NCBI GenBank assembly: GCA_041749475.1
Contig: JBGTBD010000034.1
Coordinates: 20,989 to 84,988, forward strand
Source: JBGTBD01 sp041749475
GTDB taxonomy: Bacteria > Pseudomonadota > Alphaproteobacteria > Rickettsiales > UBA998
Direction of reading: 5' to 3'
Length of the DNA stretch: 64,000 nt
Part shown: positions 1 through 8,230 of the stretch, piece by piece
Layout of the letters: the number at the start of each line of letters is the position of its first letter
How positions within the stretch are numbered: position 1 is the stretch's first letter
Notes under the pieces: generated by a model
Told to the model about the DNA's origin: nothing
What the model saw: only the letters and a program-made list of their open reading frames with translations
Databases searched by the model: none
Program-made: the position numbers and the translations under genes

Positions 1-188
1 TAATCTTCATATATAACAACAACACGTGTCTCTTCTGGATTAGAGCGGGAGTTTTACGCGCGCTTTTACATAATATGTATTGTGAATATTATGTTACACA
101 TAATGGACCGCCCTGTACAGAGTCCGTTAATACCTGTAAACTATACTGTAGATTGCAATACTTCATCTATAGATGACAGGGGGAGATT

Positions 189-1205
189 ATGGTTGCACGT
201 TCGGGGGATGGTAATTTGGAAATACACCCAGATCTACAGGATCGATTCACATCCACCGTTGCGATACCTGAATCAATCGTCGATATAATGAGTCAACTTG
301 CCCAAGACATCGATAGCCGCGCGTCAGAAACTCCATCTTTTGTGGCTAGACCTTCAGTACTGGCAGGACTGGGAACGAACACACCCCTTTCATCTGATCC
401 CAGCATACCTGATGCACCGCCTCTACCCGAAACACGTCCCGAACAAACAGGCAATCTTCGTATCGGGATGGAAGGCGAATCCGTCACCGCACTGCAAGAG
501 AACCTGAAGAAAATGGGGTTCGATATAGACGTGGACGGTGATTTCGGCCCTCAAACGCAAAAAGCCGTCAGACAGATGCAGGAAGCGATGGGCATCACGG
601 TGGACGGCGTCGTCGGCCCGGAAACAGCAGGCAAAATGGCGGAAGCGTTGAACCAGACGCCGATACCTGACATCGCGTATGAATATAATCTGATGGAAAG
701 CGCACAAAATCCGCAGAAGCCGATATCCGACATTATCGTTACTCCACTTGCCCCCCCTGCCCCTGAGTTGACCAACGAAATTAACCGCCGCCATGATAAC
801 GGAGATACTATTGTCCTCGGCGCAAAATCCATGCTGATCGATGCGTATCATAAAGATTTAGACGGTCAGGTCGCCGCCAATAGTTATGACTCCATCGGCG
901 ATGTAGCGAATGCGGTGAAGCGTGACGTAGGCGGTAACGTCAGCATTCCTGATGACTTTCAGATTCCGAAAGATGTACTGAGAGGATTGCAGTTGGGCAA
1001 AGTCGTCAGCTTTGAAGACTCCAACGGCCAAACCCACGAAATCGACCCCACCGTAAAAGACAAAGCCGCTCTACGCAGCGAGATGCAGGAATTGGCGGCA
1101 GCGATTCAGGCAGGCCCGATTACGGACGTGGAAGCCAATTATGTTCCCATCCCATCCGGCGGCAATGCCGGAAAAGCTGCTCAAACGCCGCAGCGCGGTG
1201 GCTAA
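189..1205 (+). CDS. Peptidoglycan-binding domain protein (338 aa)
   Basis: Residues about 88-154 form a PG_binding_1 module (RIGMEGESVTALQ, then VDGDFGPQTQKAV and TVDGVVGPETAGKM), the fold that anchors proteins to cell-wall muropeptides. The first 85 residues are Pro/Ser rich and look disordered. The C-terminal 180 residues are not recognised and carry no catalytic motif that I can see. There is no signal peptide at this start. A GGGGGAG Shine-Dalgarno lies only 3 nt before the ATG, so a later start near 288 is possible. It converges with aroC with a 3-nt gap. A second protein with a similar module lies at 14023-15327. The module is secure; the function is unknown. Confidence 0.75.
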   Translation: MVARSGDGNLEIHPDLQDRFTSTVAIPESIVDIMSQLAQDIDSRASETPSFVARPSVLAGLGTNTPLSSDPSIPDAPPLPETRPEQTGNLRIGMEGESVTALQENLKKMGFDIDVDGDFGPQTQKAVRQMQEAMGITVDGVVGPETAGKMAEALNQTPIPDIAYEYNLMESAQNPQKPISDIIVTPLAPPAPELTNEINRRHDNGDTIVLGAKSMLIDAYHKDLDGQVAANSYDSIGDVANAVKRDVGGNVSIPDDFQIPKDVLRGLQLGKVVSFEDSNGQTHEIDPTVKDKAALRSEMQELAAAIQAGPITDVEANYVPIPSGGNAGKAAQTPQRGG

Positions 1206-1208
1206 TCC

Positions 1209-2282
1209 CTAATCCCGCGTTTGCGTCCGGCTGAGTAGCAGGTGATCCGCCAGCACACATGCCATCATCGCTTCACCGACCGGAACCGCGCGGATACCGA
1301 CGCATGGGTCGTGACGGCCCTTGGTTTCGATGGTCGTGTTCTTGCCCTGCTTGGTGATGGTGTCCACTGGCTGTAAAATAGAACTGGTCGGCTTCACCGC
1401 GAAACGGACAACGACTGGTTGGCCCGTAGAAATGCCACCCAATATTCCTCCCGCATGATTCGCCTCGAATACGGCTTTGCCTTTTTTCATACGGATAGGG
1501 TCCGCGTTCTCTTCACCGCGCAGTGCAGCGGCGGCGAACCCATCGCCGATCTCAACACCTTTGACCGCGTTGATACTCATCATCGCCCCCGCTAAATCAG
1601 CGCTGAGTTTTCCGTAAATCGGCGCACCCAATCCCGGTGGCACACCGTCGGCGACCACTTCGATCACCGCACCGATACTCGACCCCTCTTTGCGGATTTT
1701 CAACAAATCCTTTTCCCACCGTGCCGCGGCTTTTTTATCCGGACACCAGAACGGATTTTTCTGAACTTCTTTCCAGTCCCATTCCTTCTGCGTGACCTTG
1801 TCCGCGCCCATCTGCACCATCGCACCGCGGATGGTGACACCGGCAGTTTCCAATACTTTACGCGCAATCGCTCCCGCCGCGACGCGCATCGCCGTCTCGC
1901 GCGCCGATGACCGTCCACCCCCGCGATAATCACGCACGCCGTATTTCATCCAGTAGGTGATATCGGCATGGCCGGGGCGGAACTTGTCCTTGATATCGCC
2001 ATAGTCTTTCGAGCGCTGATCTTCATTGAAGATGATAAGCGAAATCGGCGTCCCCGTAGTCACCCCTTCGAATATACCGGAAAGGATTTTGACCGTGTCG
2101 CTCTCCTTTCGTTGCGTCGTGAATTTCGACTGCGCCGGTTTACGTTTATCAAGGAACGGTTGGATATCTTTTTCCGACAACAGAAGTCCCGCCGGAACCC
2201 CGTCCACCACGCACCCAATCGCCTCCCCATGGCTCTCGCCCCAGGTGGTGAATCGGAATAGGCGGCCGAACGTATTGGTCAT
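1209..2282 (-). CDS. aroC: Chorismate synthase
   Basis: This is the last step of the shikimate pathway: 5-enolpyruvylshikimate-3-phosphate to chorismate, using reduced FMN. The 357-aa length matches the family (about 360). The N-terminal TTWGESHGEAIGCVVDGVP, the RPGHADITYW block and YRGGGRSSARETA are the classic signatures. The C-terminal GRHDPCVGIRAVPVGEAM motif is also intact. It lies 12 nt downstream of fabI on the same strand, so the two are probably co-transcribed. Cytoplasmic housekeeping enzyme with no oddities. Confidence 0.97.
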   Translation of the reverse strand: MTNTFGRLFRFTTWGESHGEAIGCVVDGVPAGLLLSEKDIQPFLDKRKPAQSKFTTQRKESDTVKILSGIFEGVTTGTPISLIIFNEDQRSKDYGDIKDKFRPGHADITYWMKYGVRDYRGGGRSSARETAMRVAAGAIARKVLETAGVTIRGAMVQMGADKVTQKEWDWKEVQKNPFWCPDKKAAARWEKDLLKIRKEGSSIGAVIEVVADGVPPGLGAPIYGKLSADLAGAMMSINAVKGVEIGDGFAAAALRGEENADPIRMKKGKAVFEANHAGGILGGISTGQPVVVRFAVKPTSSILQPVDTITKQGKNTTIETKGRHDPCVGIRAVPVGEAMMACVLADHLLLSRTQTRD

Positions 2283-2294
2283 GCTGAATCCGTA

Positions 2295-3128
2295 TTATTC
2301 TTTGACGACGGAAATATCCGGTGCATCGGTCATCTTCATCCCCACGACATGGTAGCCGGAATCGACGTGCAGCACTTCGCCCGTGCATCCCGCACCCAAA
2401 TCGGACAGCAGGTATACACCCGCGCCGCCGACGTCTTCAATCGTCGTATTCCGGCGCAGTGGTGAGTTATATTCATTCCATTTCAGGATATAGCGGAAAT
2501 CGCCGATGCCGCTGGCGGCCAGCGTCTTGATCGGCCCGGCGGAAATCGCATTGACGCGGATACCGAGTTCACCCAGATCGACAGCCAGGTATTTCACGCT
2601 CGCTTCCAGTGCCGCCTTGGCAACACCCATCACGTTATAATGCGGCACATGACGTTCCGCGCCAAGATAGGTCAGCGTCACCATCGACCCACCCGGCTTC
2701 ATCAGTGGATAGGCACGCCGTGCAAGAGTGGTAAAGGAATAACAGGAAATATTCATCGAATTCAGGAAATTTTCCAGCGAGGTATCGACGTATTTGCCTT
2801 TGAGTTCGTTCTTGTCCGAATAGGCGATGGCGTGGACGAGAAAGTCCAGTTGACCCCATTGTTTCTCGATTTCAACAAACACCGCGTCCATGCTGGCCGG
2901 GTCGGTCACGTCACACGGCAACAGCAGCGGCACGCCCACAGATTCAGCCAAAGGGCGCACCCGTTTTTCCAATGCCTCGCCCTGATAGGTGAAGGCCAGC
3001 TCCGCGCCTTGCGCGGCAGCGGCCTTGGCGATGCCCCACGCGATGGAGCGGTCGTTGGCGACGCCCATGATGAGGCCGCGTTTCCCTTTCATAAGGGTTC
3101 CGGTAGGTACGGTTTGGGAGTCAGTCAT
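2295..3128 (-). CDS. fabI: Enoyl-[acyl-carrier-protein] reductase (NADH), FabI type
   Basis: It reduces trans-2-enoyl-ACP in the last step of the fatty acid elongation cycle. The 277-aa short-chain dehydrogenase fold opens with GLIMGVANDRSIAWGIA, the FabI version of the nucleotide-binding loop. The catalytic pair is Y164-x6-K171 in the segment VPHYNVMGVAKAALE. The DVTDPASM and HAIAYSDKNELKG segments are also FabI-typical. It is first gene of a likely fabI-aroC pair. A strong hairpin just upstream (3178-3225) isolates it from the lipoprotein gene. Confidence 0.97.
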   Translation of the reverse strand: MTDSQTVPTGTLMKGKRGLIMGVANDRSIAWGIAKAAAAQGAELAFTYQGEALEKRVRPLAESVGVPLLLPCDVTDPASMDAVFVEIEKQWGQLDFLVHAIAYSDKNELKGKYVDTSLENFLNSMNISCYSFTTLARRAYPLMKPGGSMVTLTYLGAERHVPHYNVMGVAKAALEASVKYLAVDLGELGIRVNAISAGPIKTLAASGIGDFRYILKWNEYNSPLRRNTTIEDVGGAGVYLLSDLGAGCTGEVLHVDSGYHVVGMKMTDAPDISVVKE

Positions 3129-3177
3129 GGAAAGCGCCTGTTTTCGTCTATATTAAGATAATCTCAGGCTGAAATAT

Positions 3178-3225
3178 AAAGGCTTGGAAACCGGATGCAA
3201 CAGCAATCCTGATTTCCAAGCCTTT
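3178..3225 (-). terminator. Intrinsic terminator after the lipoprotein gene
   Basis: AAAGGCTTGGAAA (3178-3190) pairs with TTTCCAAGCCTTTT (3213-3226). On the minus strand the stem is followed by TTTATATTT, and on the plus strand by TTTTC, so it may act in both directions. It sits between the lipoprotein stop at 3256 and the fabI start at 3128. Confidence 0.7.
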
Positions 3226-3255
3226 TCAATCGTCAAAATGCGTTAAATCGCGAGA

Positions 3256-3768
3256 TTACTCGACAATCTGCCACGTCCCATCAGGCTGGCGGCATGCGCG
3301 ACCATAGCCTTGCTCGATACGGCCACCGACATTGATGGTCTGCGAGTATTCACGGCAATAGCCACCGCTTGCGGTCTGGTAGTAGTTCTGCGGAACGATG
3401 GTTCCGGAAACGCCGGATTGCGGGTTCTGCCACGGCAATGCTTTACCGGGCTGGGAATATTCCAGCGCCTGATTCGCCGCTTGCTGTTGATACATTAAAT
3501 CAGCCCGGTCGAGCGAGGAGCCGATGGAGTTTCCGAGCGCAGCACCAAGCAAGGTACCTGCACCGATGGCAATTGCGTTACCCGTACCACCACCGATCTT
3601 GGAACCGAGCACGCCGCCGACAACCGCGCCGCCCACCGTACCGATCACTTCTTTATTGATACCGCCGCCGGATTGCTGGCCGTAACCATTATTATAGCCC
3701 GGTTGCTGCTGGCACGCGACGAGCGTGATGCACGCCACGGAAGCGCAAGCTGCTTTGTAGAAATTCAT
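3256..3768 (-). CDS. Glycine-zipper outer-membrane lipoprotein, 17-kDa antigen type
   Basis: The 170-aa protein starts with a lipoprotein signal peptide and a lipobox LVAC with the lipidated Cys at position 19. A glycine-zipper segment follows (GTVGGAVVGGVLGSKIGGG and AIAIGAGTLLGAALG), typical of the Rickettsia 17-kDa surface antigen family. The C-terminal third (YCREYSQTINVGG to the end) matches the conserved C-terminal region of these surface-antigen proteins. It probably sits in the outer membrane inner leaflet with a structural role. Monocistronic, ending at the hairpin 3178-3225. The family call is good; the exact role is unknown. Confidence 0.85.
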   Translation of the reverse strand: MNFYKAACASVACITLVACQQQPGYNNGYGQQSGGGINKEVIGTVGGAVVGGVLGSKIGGGTGNAIAIGAGTLLGAALGNSIGSSLDRADLMYQQQAANQALEYSQPGKALPWQNPQSGVSGTIVPQNYYQTASGGYCREYSQTINVGGRIEQGYGRACRQPDGTWQIVE

Positions 3769-3864
3769 AAAAACTCCCTGAGAATGTTGATTACGTATCT
3801 GGTTGATTGAACCACTCGCATGTTATCGCCAGCTTACAAGAAAGCAAGGGGGGTCAAATGATAT

Positions 3865-5271
3865 TTATACCATCCTGATGCGTCCGCGCGTAGAACGCCA
3901 TACGGTGATGATGAATAAAAGCCCGCCGATAATTGCTATCAGTCCGCCCGTTCCCATTACCCCCATCGCTGCTTTCACATGCCACGGCAACGCGTCCAGC
4001 CCGCCGATGGTCTTACGCAGCACGCCATATCCGCCCGACCATGCGAGGCCGCCCACATGCATCAGCTGCCCCACGGTCAGCACGATGGGTTGCCAACGCG
4101 CCACGCGGGTAAACTGCATGGGGCGATAGCCGAATCGCGGCAGCAATGCCACCGCCATCCCCATCAACCCCACCGTCACCCCGACGATGGAACCATGATA
4201 ATGCGCCGGAATCCGTACATTCTCCCCCGTGATCATCAGCCCGATAAGCCCGCCGGAGAAAAACAGGAATAGCGAACAGACAAGGCTCAGCGATCGTGCA
4301 TCCCGCCATACCCAGCGGGAACGATGCGCCGCCAGTGCCATGCCGAGGCCCACCAGCACGATCATCGGCGCAAGGCCGTTCCCCATAATCATCAGCTGCG
4401 TATAGAAATATTTATGTAGCGCATGATCCGCAGGATAGGCGAATACTCCGTATAGACTTGCCACCACCGGCAACACCAGTGCCAGCAACGCCACACGGTA
4501 TAATGCTTTGGATACATACACCCCCTGGCTCCGCGCCAGCCAGCACCAGCTGAGGCACGCCAATCCCGTGAAGGCGAATTGCAGGATATGCCCCCCCGCC
4601 CAGTAGAGCGTATCGTAATACGTCTCCGCATCATCGGCGTAGGACATATTCTCCAGCAGCGTCAATCGCTCTGCCGACGCCGCGAACTGCACCGCTGCCA
4701 GCAACAGGATGATGCACAGTGCGATAGAGGTTTCAGGTAGTAGATGATGAAAATACTGCGCTTCGCGTATAAGTCTGTGGGATGGCCGTTTCCGCAATGC
4801 CCACGCGAACCCGGTCTGCGCCACCATCAGCAGCACACCCGCCCCGAACAATGCCAGTGAGAAGAAGAATAGTGGGCTGGTCAGCATCGGGATATAATTA
4901 CTCTTCAGCGCATCCGCATTCCCGTCGAACGCCGACCCGGTCATCAGCAGGATGCCAAGGATGAAACTCCCCCGCGCCGCGCTATCGAGATAGGGCAGAA
5001 TCTGCCTAACGGAAGACCCCGCCACTGTCAGCGACATCACCATGCAGGAGAAGGCAAGGAACCAGACAAGTACGGAAAGATCGACATGGATGACGAGCAC
5101 GATCTGGAACAGATGCTGGAAGAACGGATCATCCTTGATCCCCGGCGAACGCGCCGCCACCAACGCCGTAGCCAGCACCCCGGCAACACCGAGCGCCAGC
5201 ACGCCGATTAAAAACCACCAGCGGGCAGGCGATTGACGAAAGTCAACGCGGGAAAACATGGGGTCTGACAT
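3865..5271 (-). CDS. Orphan heme-copper oxidase subunit I-like membrane protein
   Basis: About 468 aa with some twelve hydrophobic helices, related to cbb3-oxidase/NO-reductase large subunits. Candidate heme and copper ligands are visible: His in VLVIHVDLSVLVW (helix II position), His in YWAGGHILQFAF (helix VI position) and the His-x-His pair in IPAHYHGSIVGVT (helix X position). The usual His-His pair of helix VII is not obvious; ADHALHKYFYT lies there instead. No subunit II or III gene is nearby. It is divergent from ctaA. I used the ATG at 5271 (MSDPMFSRVDF) because the longer start at 5322 overlaps the ctaA leader; neither has a strong ribosome site. Whether it reduces oxygen or only handles heme is unknown. 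Confidence 0.75.
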   Translation of the reverse strand: MSDPMFSRVDFRQSPARWWFLIGVLALGVAGVLATALVAARSPGIKDDPFFQHLFQIVLVIHVDLSVLVWFLAFSCMVMSLTVAGSSVRQILPYLDSAARGSFILGILLMTGSAFDGNADALKSNYIPMLTSPLFFFSLALFGAGVLLMVAQTGFAWALRKRPSHRLIREAQYFHHLLPETSIALCIILLLAAVQFAASAERLTLLENMSYADDAETYYDTLYWAGGHILQFAFTGLACLSWCWLARSQGVYVSKALYRVALLALVLPVVASLYGVFAYPADHALHKYFYTQLMIMGNGLAPMIVLVGLGMALAAHRSRWVWRDARSLSLVCSLFLFFSGGLIGLMITGENVRIPAHYHGSIVGVTVGLMGMAVALLPRFGYRPMQFTRVARWQPIVLTVGQLMHVGGLAWSGGYGVLRKTIGGLDALPWHVKAAMGVMGTGGLIAIIGGLLFIITVWRSTRGRIRMV

Positions 5272-5367
5272 GATAATCGTATGCATACACAATATATTGG
5301 CGGTGTCCATCCCGGAGTGCATCTATTCCTTGCATCCCCTCCTCATCCTTACTATAAGGGCTGTGAA

Positions 5368-6495
5368 ATGACTCAGCACCCCCCTTATGCGCCGGCGCGC
5401 ACCTGGCTGGTCGCCTGTTATCTCTGTGTTTTTCTCATGGTGCTGATAGGTGGGCTGACGCGGCTGACGGAATCGGGACTCTCCATCGTCGAATGGAAAC
5501 CGGTAACGGGCGCGCTCCCTCCGTTGACTACCCAAAGCTGGGAAGCAGAATTCGCCGCCTACAAATCCTCCCCCCAATATGTAAAGGTCAATAAAGGGAT
5601 GACGCTGGGCGATTTCCAGAACATCTACTGGCTGGAATATATCCACCGCCTGATGGGCCGCATCACCGGCTTCGTCTTCCTCCTCCCCCTCCTCTATTAC
5701 GCGGCATACCGTCGCTATGGCGGCTGGCTGATGGTACGGATGGCACAGCTTACCGTCCTCGTCGGCGCACAAGGCGCGATCGGCTGGTTCATGGTTAAAA
5801 GCGGCCTCGTCGATGCCCCTTACGTCAGCCCCTTCCGGCTGGCGCTGCACCTGTTCGTGGCCTTCACCGTCGGCGCATTGCTGGTGACGACGGCCATACG
5901 CTGGCGCGAACAGCATACTCCGGAAACATCACCGCTCTCTTCTGGGGGGGAAGCCTCTATGCTGGTGTTTTCGTTTTTCGTTCTGGCTATGGTCATGCTG
6001 CAGATCCTTCTCGGCGCACTGGTCGCGGGATATGATGCGGGCTTGGCTTACAACACCTTTCCGCTGATGGACGGGCAGTGGATTCCCGAAGGAGTCGGCA
6101 GTCTCTCCCCTTGGTATAGCAACCTCTTCCACAATACGATCACCGTGCAGTTTCAGCATCGCGTTATGGCATTCGTCGCGGCGGGTCTTGTGCTCGCCCA
6201 TTATATCGTCCTGCGCCGCTCTGGCCAAAGGGTAGCGACCCGCCTCGCCCTTATCGCTACCTGTATCGTAATAATACAAATGGCGGTAGGCATCTTAACC
6301 CTCATTCACATCGTTCCCACAGGTCTTGCAAGTCTGCATCAAATGATTGCTTTTTTATTATTCAGTTTTTGCGCCGCCAGTACCTATCTGCTATATTCTG
6401 CGCGCAGGAATAAACTGGCGTTAGCACCACCGCCGCATCGCGGCAAACATGTATATGAATCCTATGCTGACTCCCTAGACCCGCGAAAGTTGTGA
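5368..6495 (+). CDS. ctaA: Heme A synthase, COX15/CtaA family
   Basis: It oxidises the C8 methyl of heme O to give heme A for aa3-type oxidase, in the inner membrane. The 375-aa protein has about eight membrane helices. The four conserved heme-ligand histidines are visible in EYIHRLMGR, LALHLFVAF, VQFQHRVMAF and ASLHQMIAF. The LTRLTESGLSIVEWKPVTG segment after helix 1 is the family hallmark. I start it at the ATG of MTQHPPYAPARTW, because the longer frame from 5281 overlaps the divergent gene and adds no conserved sequence. The stop is 2 nt before the hemA ATG, so translation is probably coupled. Confidence 0.95.
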   Translation: MTQHPPYAPARTWLVACYLCVFLMVLIGGLTRLTESGLSIVEWKPVTGALPPLTTQSWEAEFAAYKSSPQYVKVNKGMTLGDFQNIYWLEYIHRLMGRITGFVFLLPLLYYAAYRRYGGWLMVRMAQLTVLVGAQGAIGWFMVKSGLVDAPYVSPFRLALHLFVAFTVGALLVTTAIRWREQHTPETSPLSSGGEASMLVFSFFVLAMVMLQILLGALVAGYDAGLAYNTFPLMDGQWIPEGVGSLSPWYSNLFHNTITVQFQHRVMAFVAAGLVLAHYIVLRRSGQRVATRLALIATCIVIIQMAVGILTLIHIVPTGLASLHQMIAFLLFSFCAASTYLLYSARRNKLALAPPPHRGKHVYESYADSLDPRKL

Positions 6496-6497
6496 TA

Positions 6498-7736
6498 ATG
6501 CCTCAGAATGCCGCTGCCCTCCGTCCCGTTGAAACAGAATTGGATTATGATGCCGTCTTCACCCGCGCCATCACCAAGCTGAAAGCCGAAGGCCGCTATC
6601 GCTACTTCAACGACCTGGAACGCATCGCCGGGAAGTTCCCCTACGCTTGGAGCCATACCTACCAGAAAGAAATCGTGATCTGGTGCGGCAATGACTATCT
6701 CGGCATGGGCCAGCATCCTAAGGTCACGAGCGCGATGAAACACGCGATTGATACGATGGGCGCAGGCGCAGGCGGCACACGCAATATCTCCGGCTCACAC
6801 CATGCCGTCACCGGTCTGGAATCCGCCCTTGCCGACCTCCACCAGAAAGAAGCCGCGCTCGTCTTCAGCAGCGGGTATGTCGCCAATGAAGCCGCACTCA
6901 GCACTATCCCGAGCTTGCTCAAAGACTGCGTCGTCTATTCCGATGCGTGTAACCATGCCTCAATGATCCATGGCATTCGCTATAGCGGTGCCGAGAAACA
7001 GATTTTCCGTCACAACGACCTGGCACATCTACGCCAACTCCTCGCCGACACCGCACCCGAGCGCCCTAAACTCATAGCCTTCGAGTCCGTCTATTCGATG
7101 GATGGTGACGTGGGCCATATCAATGCCATCTGCGACTTGGCGGATGAATTCAACGCGCTGACCTATCTTGATGAAGTCCACGCGGTGGGCATGTACGGCC
7201 CGCGCGGCGGCGGCATCGCTGAGCGTGACGGTATCCTCGACCGGCTCGACGTGATTCAGGGAACATTAGGCAAAGCCTTCGGCGTCATGGGTGGCTATAT
7301 CACGGCCTCGAAAACCATCGTCGATGCCGTGCGCAGCTACGCCGCCGGGTTTATCTTCACCACCACCATGCCCCCCGCGATGGCCGCCGGGGCCGAAGCC
7401 AGCATCCGCCACCTGATGGAAAGCACCACCGAGCGCCAGCAGCATCAGGCCAACGTCGCTAAACTGAAAGCGATGCTCAAGGAAAAGAACATCCCGTACA
7501 TGCCGACCGATACCCACATTATCCCCGTCAAGATCGGTGATCCCGTCCTATGCCGCGCGGCAAGCGAGTTGTTGGTGGAAGAGCACGGTATCTACGTCCA
7601 GCCCATCAACTTCCCCACCGTCCCCCGCGGCACGGAACGCCTGCGCATCACCCCCACCCCCCTCCATACGCCGGAGATGCTGGAAGAGTTCGTGAACGCG
7701 CTGGATACGGTGTTCAAGCAGCTGAAGCTGAAGTAA
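6498..7736 (+). CDS. hemA: 5-aminolevulinate synthase
   Basis: It condenses glycine and succinyl-CoA to 5-aminolevulinate, the first step of the C4 heme pathway that is characteristic of alphaproteobacteria. The 412-aa length is usual. PLP lysine K259 lies in QGTLGKAFG, and YLDEVHAVGMYGPRGGG carries the PLP-contacting Asp and His. The glycine-rich GAGAGGTRNISGSHH substrate loop is intact. The start is ATG at 6498 (MPQNAAALRP); a GTG at 6492 overlapping the ctaA stop is an alternative. Together with ctaA it forms a two-gene heme operon. Confidence 0.97.
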   Translation: MPQNAAALRPVETELDYDAVFTRAITKLKAEGRYRYFNDLERIAGKFPYAWSHTYQKEIVIWCGNDYLGMGQHPKVTSAMKHAIDTMGAGAGGTRNISGSHHAVTGLESALADLHQKEAALVFSSGYVANEAALSTIPSLLKDCVVYSDACNHASMIHGIRYSGAEKQIFRHNDLAHLRQLLADTAPERPKLIAFESVYSMDGDVGHINAICDLADEFNALTYLDEVHAVGMYGPRGGGIAERDGILDRLDVIQGTLGKAFGVMGGYITASKTIVDAVRSYAAGFIFTTTMPPAMAAGAEASIRHLMESTTERQQHQANVAKLKAMLKEKNIPYMPTDTHIIPVKIGDPVLCRAASELLVEEHGIYVQPINFPTVPRGTERLRITPTPLHTPEMLEEFVNALDTVFKQLKLK

Positions 7737-7787
7737 GCCCTTTTTCATCTGATTCGGTGCTTACGCTCTGCCTTCTCCCCCCATCCT

Positions 7788-7907
7788 CGTCATTCCCGTT
7801 GCAGGCGGGAATCCAGCGCACCGCGTCTGCGGTGCAGGAAAACCATTTAAATATGTATTTCGCGCCCACGGCGCTCTCGACTAGATTCCCGCTTTCGCGG
7901 GCATGAC
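7788..7907 (+). repeat. Dispersed palindromic repeat (CATTCCCG...GCGGGAATCC type)
   Basis: Paired CATTCCCG/GCGGGAATCC and GATTCCCGCTTTCGCGGGCATGAC arms form a long imperfect hairpin of about 120 nt downstream of hemA. The same core words recur at 31419-31486. This looks like a non-coding interspersed repeat of the REP/palindromic class. It may also stop hemA transcription. Confidence 0.7.
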
Positions 7908-7960
7908 AAGAACGAGATACGAATAATTTTACCCATATTTGAGACACATCCCGCCAATAG

Positions 7961-7975
7961 TTAATTTTATATTAA
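7961..7975. promoter_or_regulatory. CtrA-like full site TTAA-N7-TTAA
   Basis: An exact TTAA-N7-TTAA palindrome lies 23 nt upstream of the small ORF at 7999. This is the established consensus for the alphaproteobacterial cell-cycle regulator CtrA. Three more exact sites occur in this window (15372, 24234, 33241). The motif match is seen directly; binding is inferred. Confidence 0.5.
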
Positions 7976-7998
7976 CAAAACAGGTGTAGTGTTAAACC

Positions 7999-8145
7999 AT
8001 GCTTCTCATCTTCTCCATCATCCTCATACTATGTGCCGGATTCTTCGTCCTGGTACAGGTGAGATCCATGCACGCTGCGGCGGAGCAGTATCAGGGACAA
8101 TACGCTCACGCATGGTTTGCAGAGGATCTAATGGATGAGGAGTGA
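7999..8145 (+). CDS. Small single-pass membrane protein (48 aa)
   Basis: An ATG-to-TGA frame encodes a 48-residue peptide beginning MLLIFSIILILCAGFFVLV, one clear hydrophobic helix, followed by a charged tail ending in LMDEE. No strong Shine-Dalgarno is visible. Support comes from the CtrA-like site immediately upstream and from the absence of any other gene in this 490-nt gap. No family was recognised. It could be spurious. Confidence 0.4.
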   Translation: MLLIFSIILILCAGFFVLVQVRSMHAAAEQYQGQYAHAWFAEDLMDEE

Positions 8146-8175
8146 ATGAGGGGCATACGCATAGGTCAACCTCAC

Positions 8176-8210
8176 AAAAAAGGCCCGCTGTAAAAAGCGG
8201 GCCTTTTCCT
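8176..8210 (-). terminator. Intrinsic terminator of the phasin gene
   Basis: The GGCCCGCT/AGCGGGCC stem with a short A-rich loop is followed on the minus strand by TTTTTTGTG. It lies 21 nt beyond the phasin stop. The plus-strand side also ends in TTTTCC, so it may serve the small ORF at 7999 as well. Confidence 0.85.
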
Positions 8211-8230
8211 TGTGTCGTTTTGGGCTGAGA

